Source: Phycisphaerae bacterium (GTDB taxonomy: Bacteria; Planctomycetota; Phycisphaerae; UBA1845; Fen-1342). From it: 64,000 bases of DNA. The notes beneath the pieces were generated by a model that worked only from the letters and a program-made list of their open reading frames with translations, did no database searches and had not been told where the DNA came from. Below, piece after piece: positions 58,522 to 64,000 of the stretch. The position numbers and the translations under genes are program-made. How positions within the stretch are numbered: position 1 is the first letter of the stretch; each line of letters opens with the position of its first letter. The stretch spans positions 44,623-108,622 of the forward strand of contig JANQNU010000051.1 of the NCBI GenBank assembly GCA_028279405.1, in the 5' to 3' direction.

Positions 58522-59919
58522 ATGCCAGCTGTTCTGAACTTGCCAAAATTGGGCCGCTATGTGGCATGCCTGGCGCTCCTGGCAACGGTCGTGGGAGCAT
58601 CCGCCGACGAGCCCGGGATCCTAGCTTCGATCGAATCGTTCTTTGCTGCCGAGGATCGCGTTCGACAGCAAGAAATCGCTGCGAAAATCGAGAACGATCC
58701 CGTCTACGATCGCGCGCGGGTCGAGCATTGGCTGAATCGAGCGGATTTGTTCGAGCCTCACGCGGGCGGAACAATGAGACTGCAGGTCGCGATCGGACGC
58801 GGTACGCAACGCCAGGTGGTCGTGCGAATCCCGGCAGATTATACGCCAGCGAAGCCGTGGCCGTTGATTTATGCCCTGCACGGGACAGGCGGGAACGGCG
58901 CGCAGATCATACGGTTCGTCGAGCGATTGCTGGGAAAACGCGTTGATGAGTTCATTGTTGCGGCGCCGAGCGGATACGGTCAGGCGGTCATTCACTCCGA
59001 AGGGCCCGAAACGCCAGAACATCCGGCGATTCTCCGTGCGGTCCGGACGGCGGTTCATATCGACAGCGACCGCATCTATGGAATCGGCTACTCGCTAGGC
59101 GGCCACACGGCATGGACGCTCGCGGTGCTGCATGCCGACCAGTTTGCAGGTGTGGTTCCACTCGCGGGCACGTTCAACATCATGGGCGTCGATGCGCTGT
59201 GGGAGGTGTTCTTGCCGAACATACGCCACACGCACTTGCTGCACGTCTGGGGCGTCGGCGATAGGCGCGGTCCGGCCGGCGAAGTCAGCCCGCAAGGCGG
59301 GATCGCCGGCGTGAGCCGGATGCTGCGCGACCGCTGTGCGGCACTGGACTTGCAGGTGGTCGCAATCGAAGACCCGGAGAAAGGGCACGGCGGAATCATG
59401 CCGCCAGCAGACGCCTTGGAAACGCTCCTTACGTGCCGCCGCGTTCGGTATCCAAAATCGTTCGCTCATACATTTCGGTGGACCTATCAGAGCCCGGCAT
59501 ACTGGGTGGAAGGGCACGCGTGGCGCGGCAAGCACTGGGACGAAAAGCCGTTAACTGTCAACGTGCGGAACAATGAGGACCCGCAAGCGGCCTACTATCG
59601 CGAGGTTCGCGGCCGATTGGGGCAGCTGCGCGGCTCGATCGATGGGCAGACCATCGATGTTCGCCGACGGAAGATTACGTCCCTTACTGTCTGGGTCGGC
59701 GACGGAATGATCGACTGGACGCAGGACGTGACCATCAAGGTTTCCGGGCGAAAGGTCTTTGCGGGACGCCTAACCCCGAGCCTGTTCGTGTGTCTTACCC
59801 AAGCGAAACGGACGGGTGATCTACAGCGTTTGCGCTGGGCGGGATTGCGGTTCGAATCCGGGCGCAAGGCGCGACTGGTCGGGCCGGAAACGAAGTTCTC
59901 GGAACTGGTCACCGAATAG
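58522..59919 (+). CDS. Secreted alpha/beta hydrolase (esterase-like)
   Basis: This 465-residue protein has a signal peptide ending near residue 28 and a hydrolase domain with LIYALHGTGGNGAQIIRFVE (oxyanion region) and GIGYSLGGHTAW (nucleophile Ser191 in GxSxG). A GKG/EKGHGG stretch gives a likely catalytic His. The C-terminal 130 residues (from about 335) form a beta-rich domain of unknown role. It resembles feruloyl esterase or PHB depolymerase families. GGAGG lies close to the ATG. Followed at 58 bases by a lipoprotein gene. Confidence 0.8.
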   Translation: MPAVLNLPKLGRYVACLALLATVVGASADEPGILASIESFFAAEDRVRQQEIAAKIENDPVYDRARVEHWLNRADLFEPHAGGTMRLQVAIGRGTQRQVVVRIPADYTPAKPWPLIYALHGTGGNGAQIIRFVERLLGKRVDEFIVAAPSGYGQAVIHSEGPETPEHPAILRAVRTAVHIDSDRIYGIGYSLGGHTAWTLAVLHADQFAGVVPLAGTFNIMGVDALWEVFLPNIRHTHLLHVWGVGDRRGPAGEVSPQGGIAGVSRMLRDRCAALDLQVVAIEDPEKGHGGIMPPADALETLLTCRRVRYPKSFAHTFRWTYQSPAYWVEGHAWRGKHWDEKPLTVNVRNNEDPQAAYYREVRGRLGQLRGSIDGQTIDVRRRKITSLTVWVGDGMIDWTQDVTIKVSGRKVFAGRLTPSLFVCLTQAKRTGDLQRLRWAGLRFESGRKARLVGPETKFSELVTE

Positions 59920-59977
59920 CGAGCACAATCCAAACCAAGGGGCGTCCGCGTGCGTCAGGGGCGCCGGAGGAGGCGAC

Positions 59978-60817
59978 ATGTGGATGGCGACAGAGGGGGT
60001 CCGCCGAGCGATCTCGCGGGCGCTGGTCGGAATCGTTGGGGCCTTGCTCGTGAGCGTGTCAGCCGGGTGTACGTCTTATATCACACCGGGCAGGGGAGCG
60101 CCGATCTCTACTCTCACAAACGCCGACACGCACATCCGGGAGCGGATGGCCCGTCGACCCGCGGCGCCCTTCCCGGCGCGCGTCGCGGTTGCACGAATCC
60201 AGAGCCCGAACTACTCGTCGTACACGAACCGCGGATACGGTAAGGGAGTTTTCTCGGTCGTCACCACTCGTGACATCGAGCGCGACGAGGACTTCAAGCG
60301 CATCATGGCGCTGCCGATGGTGGCCGGCATTGCTCCGCTCAATCGCCTGGTCGTACCTCGTCGGTTCGATAGCGAGAAGGATCTGCGCCTCGCGGCGGCC
60401 TCGGTCCAGGCCGACGTGTTGTTGGCCTATACGATCGATACCGCCTTTCGCGTCGACGAGCATGACGTCGGCCCGTTGCGGTTGATCTCGCTCGGAATGC
60501 TGCCGACCAAGGAAGCCAAGGTCACCGCGACCGCATCCGCTGTCCTGTTCGATGTGCGAACCGGGTACGTCTATGGGTTGACCGAGGCGACCGCCCACGA
60601 GAAGAAGATCGCGAGTTCGTGGACTCGCCGCGACGCGGTTGAGGGGTCGCGCCTGCGCGCCGAACGATCGGCATTTGTTCAACTGGTCGGCCAGATCGAG
60701 ACACTATGGCCCGGTTTGCTCGCCCAGCATTGCGGCGCGGCCGGGAGCATGACGAAGGTCGGCGCGCAACAGAATCAGCGCGAAACCGCTGAAACGCGCG
60801 CATCGTACGGAAAGTGA
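59978..60817 (+). CDS. Lipoprotein, hypothetical
   Basis: This 279-residue protein has a lipobox SAGC (Cys31). The body contains VARIQSPNYSSYTNRGYGKG, a long helical/strand middle and LLAYTIDTAFRVDEHDVGPL. It resembles uncharacterised outer-membrane-linked lipoproteins. GGAGGAGG lies six bases before the ATG. No function assigned. Confidence 0.75.
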   Translation: MWMATEGVRRAISRALVGIVGALLVSVSAGCTSYITPGRGAPISTLTNADTHIRERMARRPAAPFPARVAVARIQSPNYSSYTNRGYGKGVFSVVTTRDIERDEDFKRIMALPMVAGIAPLNRLVVPRRFDSEKDLRLAAASVQADVLLAYTIDTAFRVDEHDVGPLRLISLGMLPTKEAKVTATASAVLFDVRTGYVYGLTEATAHEKKIASSWTRRDAVEGSRLRAERSAFVQLVGQIETLWPGLLAQHCGAAGSMTKVGAQQNQRETAETRASYGK

Positions 60818-60859
60818 CGACTGGAATCGTCCCAGCGCCGGACGAGAACCGCAGCGCGG

Positions 60860-62302
60860 CTAGGGCTTCAGTTCGCGCTTGAGGATCTTCCCCGTTGCGC
60901 TGCGCGGCAGATCGTCGCGCAGGTAGACATCGCGCGGCACTTTGAAGCCGGCGAGCCGGTCGCGACAAAAACTGCGTAACTCGTTCGCATCGGCGGTCTG
61001 GCCTTCACGCAGGATCACGAACCCCACCGGCAGTTCACCTCGAACCTCATCGCTGACACCGACGACCGCGCATTCCGCGACAGCCGGGTGCGTCGAGAGG
61101 ACCGCCTCGATCTCGCCGGGAAAGACGTTGTCGCCGCCGACGATGATCATCTCCTTCTTGCGGCCGGTGATGTGCACGAAGCCGTCAGCGTCCACGTGTC
61201 CCATGTCGCCGCTGAGGAGTGCACCGTCGCGAACGGTTTCGGCGCTCAACTCGGGTTGATTGTGATAACCCTGCATGACGCAGTGGCCGCGCATCACGAT
61301 TTCGCCTGTCTGGTCCGCCGCGAGCCGTTGGCCCTGCTCGTCGACCGCGTACACGTCGATTCCCGGCAACGCCGATCCGACGGAACCCGGACGATGTCGC
61401 TCCGGCAGGTTGAACGTCACGCACGGCGACGACTCCGTCATGCCGTAGCCTTCGTAGATCGTGACGCCAAAACGTTCCCTCATCCGCTCGAAGACGCTCA
61501 TTGGCAGCGGCTCGCCGCCACTCACCGCTAGCTTGATCGACGCGAGTGCCTCGGGGTCGGCCTGCTTCATGTTCGCGATCGCGGCGTACATGCTTGGAAT
61601 CGCCATGAAGATCGTCACGCGCCGTTCGCGGATCGTCTCGACCACTCCCACCGGACTGAACCGTGGCAGGTACCACACGGTCGCGCCCAGCGTCAGCGGC
61701 AGCACGGTCATCGTCGTGAAACCGAAACTGTGAAATTGCGGCAACACGCTGCAAAACACCTGGTCCGGCGTGATTCGAGCGTGCTCGATCCCAGCCTGCG
61801 CATTGCCGAGGATGTTGCCGAACGAGAGCATCACTCCCTTCGGAGCGCCCGACGTGCCCGACGTGTACAAAAACACGCCAACGTCGCTCGCAGCCGCTGC
61901 GGGGCGCTCGACCTCGCCAGGGACGAGCGTTTTTCCGTTGAGCAAAAGCAGGGGCAGGCCGGTCTTCTGGGCGCTGGGTGCAAACTTGTCGATCGTCACC
62001 AGCAGATCGATCTCTGCGTCGCGCAAGATCTTGACCAACTCCTCCGGGGCCAGGAGGAAGTTCAGCGGTACCGGCGTTTTGCCCGCATACCAGCACGCAA
62101 AGATCGCCGCTGCGCCCGCCGCCGAGGTCGGCGCCAGAATTCCGACGCGCGGACCCCGGGATTGCTCGGCGATCTGCCGCGCCAGACCCATCGCGACTGC
62201 TCGAAACTGCCCGTAGTTGAGCATCAGACTCTGATCGCACGCTGCGGACGATTCCGGCTGGCGGGCTACGGTTGATTCGAAGACATCGAGCAAATGGTGC
62301 AT
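60860..62302 (-). CDS. Acyl-CoA synthetase (AMP-binding family)
   Basis: This 480-residue adenylate-forming enzyme has the P-loop FLYTSGTSGAPKGVML, the aromatic motif YEGYGMTESSPCVTF, GEIVMRGHCVMQGYHNQPEL, SGDMGHVDADGFVHITGRKK and the terminal PRSATGKILKREL with the catalytic Lys. ATG at 62302 (MHHLLDVFES) has a GGAG upstream; the frame extends 30 codons further through a TTG. Chain-length preference is not clear from sequence. It is 86 bases downstream of the small protein gene. Confidence 0.93.
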   Translation of the reverse strand: MHHLLDVFESTVARQPESSAACDQSLMLNYGQFRAVAMGLARQIAEQSRGPRVGILAPTSAAGAAAIFACWYAGKTPVPLNFLLAPEELVKILRDAEIDLLVTIDKFAPSAQKTGLPLLLLNGKTLVPGEVERPAAAASDVGVFLYTSGTSGAPKGVMLSFGNILGNAQAGIEHARITPDQVFCSVLPQFHSFGFTTMTVLPLTLGATVWYLPRFSPVGVVETIRERRVTIFMAIPSMYAAIANMKQADPEALASIKLAVSGGEPLPMSVFERMRERFGVTIYEGYGMTESSPCVTFNLPERHRPGSVGSALPGIDVYAVDEQGQRLAADQTGEIVMRGHCVMQGYHNQPELSAETVRDGALLSGDMGHVDADGFVHITGRKKEMIIVGGDNVFPGEIEAVLSTHPAVAECAVVGVSDEVRGELPVGFVILREGQTADANELRSFCRDRLAGFKVPRDVYLRDDLPRSATGKILKRELKP

Positions 62303-62388
62303 GAGATGCTCCGTTGCCTGGGACGAGGGATCGCGGCGCAGCCGATCGCGCTGAACGAACACCGATCGGTGGCCGGTGTTTTCGGCGA

Positions 62389-62655
62389 TCAAGCGCTAGC
62401 GGATGCGTCCGACAGCAAATCGATCTGCGTCGATTGATCCCAGGTAATGGTCGTGATCTCGCCGTCGGCTTTCCGCAGGCGAATCCGGTGGAGCCAGAAC
62501 TTGTTGTCTTTCGCGTGTGCGTACCAGCTGCCGGTCTTGCGCTGCGAAACCTCCAGCACGGTTCCGGTGACCTCGGTTTGCCAATCGCCCTCGCGACGGC
62601 CGATCTTCTGGCGAATGCGAAGCTGTTGCCCCGGCTTGACCTGCTCGATTTCCAT
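62389..62655 (-). CDS. Small hypothetical protein
   Basis: This 88-residue protein starts MEIEQVKPGQQLRIRQKIGR; ATG at 62655 has GAGGAAACG upstream. It has strand-rich content (TEVTGTVLEVSQRKTGSWYA, KFWLHRIRLRKADGEITTIT) suggesting a small beta-barrel. I do not recognise it. It lies between the BatA-like and acyl-CoA synthetase genes on the same strand. Confidence 0.65.
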   Translation of the reverse strand: MEIEQVKPGQQLRIRQKIGRREGDWQTEVTGTVLEVSQRKTGSWYAHAKDNKFWLHRIRLRKADGEITTITWDQSTQIDLLSDASASA

Positions 62656-62684
62656 CGTTTCCTCGATGCTCCGTTCGTTTCGGA

Positions 62685-64000
62685 TCAGATCATGACGCGG
62701 CGATTGTACACCCACCACTCCAGCATGACCACGAGCAGCGCCGCACCCACGAACCATCGCCAGATCTCCGGCGTCGATTCGCGAATCAGGTTGCCCGTCT
62801 CGACCTTGACGTTCGCGCCGATTCGAAAGACGCCCGGCGGTGTGACATTGCTCTCGTGGCGATCCTCGAGATTGACCGCGAACCGGTCGCGCCCGACCGG
62901 TCCGTCCTCGATGCGGTAGACGCCGACGCGCCGCGTCCCGCTGAAACGCACCACACCGTTCGGGTCCGCCTGAACCCGCTCCGTCCGCTGGTCCGGCGTC
63001 AGCACCGTCGCCGCGTCAGCTCCCGTACCCAGCGCGAATCGCAGCGTCGCGCCCGGACGGGTCGGTCCGCGTTCCGGACCGCCGCCACTGCCGAGAAAAC
63101 GAATCGCGTTGTACATGAAGATCGGGAACGCCGGCCGCATGAAGAACTCGCGATTGGTGTGCTCGATCGCAAACGACACCAGCAGCATGTTGTGCGACTC
63201 TGTCGAGTACCGGGCCAACATCGGGCCGCTCGGCCCCTCAATCAACGACTCGGCATCCTCCGGCAACTCCCAGTCCAGTCCGTCGAACACCACCACCGGG
63301 TCCAGATTCACGTGACGCAAGACCGCGTGATTGTCATCCCACCAGATCGGACGCTGGCCTCCAAGCTTGCCCGCCTCAGACAGGCCCTCGAGCGGCGGCA
63401 ATGCCCGAAAGAACAGATAGTTCCCCGCCGGCAGCGATTCCGGAGCCACCTTGTCGAAGATCACAACGTCGTAAAGCGCTACACCATCCGCCGTCGCCGG
63501 CACCTCCGTCTCGAATTGAGCCGGACGGATGAACCGCCGTTCGGCCAGCGGCATGTCGGCGATCGCCGCGTCCAGGAACGGGTTGCCCTCCGTTACCACG
63601 AGTACCCGCAGCTTCCGCGGAGCCGGCACCACCGCCCAGGCACGATTGTCGGCTGCAAGCGAATCCGGACGAGCGAGTCGCACCTCGAGTACCCCGGCGC
63701 GGTCGAGCGCTTGGACGAAGTTACGCGATACGCTCGTCCTTTCCGGCAACGCAGCCCGTGCCGGCTGCGTCGCAGGATCACCCGCAGGAGGCTCCGGCAG
63801 CCCCTCGAGCGTCAACGTATCCACATGAACCAACTGATCATCGACGTAGACCGATACGTCGGTCTTGATCGTTTCGGGACCATAGTTGCTGACTTCGTAG
63901 AAGGTCTCCAGTAGATCCGGCTGCTCGTGATTACGATACGTACGCAACGTCGTAATGCCGACGTTGTCCCGTGCCGTGCCAATCGGAATCCACTCGATCT
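62685..64000 (-). CDS. BatA-like membrane protein, partial (runs off right edge)
   Basis: The minus-strand frame stays open to base 64000 without a start, giving at least 438 residues. It includes a segment WIPIGTARDNVGITTLRTYR that precedes the first Met-like codon seen inside the window, showing the gene extends further. The body resembles the C-terminal half of planctomycete vWA/glutamine-amidotransferase-like proteins (VSNYGPETIKTDVSVYVDDQ, LYDVVIFDKVAPESLPAGNY, RPAFPIFMYNAIRFLGSGGG) and ends with a transmembrane helix (WFVGAALLVVMLEWWVYNRR). The N-terminal vWA part must lie beyond the window. Confidence 0.75.
   Translation of the reverse strand, partial: IEWIPIGTARDNVGITTLRTYRNHEQPDLLETFYEVSNYGPETIKTDVSVYVDDQLVHVDTLTLEGLPEPPAGDPATQPARAALPERTSVSRNFVQALDRAGVLEVRLARPDSLAADNRAWAVVPAPRKLRVLVVTEGNPFLDAAIADMPLAERRFIRPAQFETEVPATADGVALYDVVIFDKVAPESLPAGNYLFFRALPPLEGLSEAGKLGGQRPIWWDDNHAVLRHVNLDPVVVFDGLDWELPEDAESLIEGPSGPMLARYSTESHNMLLVSFAIEHTNREFFMRPAFPIFMYNAIRFLGSGGGPERGPTRPGATLRFALGTGADAATVLTPDQRTERVQADPNGVVRFSGTRRVGVYRIEDGPVGRDRFAVNLEDRHESNVTPPGVFRIGANVKVETGNLIRESTPEIWRWFVGAALLVVMLEWWVYNRRVMI

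Noticed and set aside
58202..58537. Plus-strand open frame crossing tRNA-Ser
   Set aside because: It runs straight through the tRNA gene on the opposite strand; no supporting ribosome binding site.

Overview
The window looks like a GC-rich chromosome segment of a planctomycete. The Phycisphaerae class is my best guess, inferred only from gene content: a C-terminal dockerin-like repeat pair of the style common in that class on a kelch protein, large secreted proteins of unknown function, a Ser/Thr kinase fused to TPR repeats, and CsrA/FliW-controlled flagellins. No rRNA is present, so the species cannot be fixed.

Region 1 (1 to about 9,044) is one end of a tailed-phage prophage whose late genes read leftward: lipoprotein, HD-motif protein, tRNA-Met, holin-like protein, beta-helix protein, HNH, small Cys protein, TerS, TerL, HK97 protease, portal and a membrane protein cut by the window edge. 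It ends at a 3' half of a tRNA-Val(UAC) gene, the expected footprint of integration at the anticodon loop of that tRNA. The capsid, tail and integrase genes must lie to the left of the window or be missing.

Region 2 (9,174-11,384) holds a DinB-like protein and acpP-fabF (fatty acid synthesis). Region 3 (11,704-25,769) is a leftward flagellar cluster behind a near-consensus sigma-54 promoter: small protein, flgF, flgG, flgA, flgH, flgI, rod-binding flgJ, flgN, flgK, flgL, fliW, csrA and two flagellins, closed by a strong terminator. Several genes overlap by ATGA. It builds the rod, P and L rings, hook-filament junction and filament, with FliW-CsrA controlling flagellin translation.

Region 4 (26,270-47,841) is mostly housekeeping and small regulatory units: glutamate dehydrogenase, a glycosyltransferase, an ArsR regulator with an AHSA1-like protein, an OPT transporter, rpsO-pnp, an adenylate-forming enzyme, a ModB-like permease with its ATPase, a kelch-dockerin protein, a channel-like TrkA protein, an M14 peptidase, trpA, and a divergent SDR/HxlR pair. 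Region 5 (48,084-52,041) has three tandem paralogous secreted proteins. Region 6 (52,509-64,000) has the kinase-TPR protein, a methyltransferase, a csoR/HMA-MauE cassette between short direct repeats beside tRNA-Ser(CGA), an esterase, a lipoprotein, an acyl-CoA synthetase and the end of a BatA-like membrane protein.

Two themes recur. Hairpin-forming dispersed repeats fill many host intergenic gaps but are absent from the prophage and the flagellar genes. Two small repressor genes (ArsR at 29,905 and CsoR at 56,961) have promoters with palindromic operators placed so that transcription should begin at or next to the start codon, implying leaderless, self-repressed mRNAs. I did not find a CRISPR array, a transposase or a recognisable defence system.
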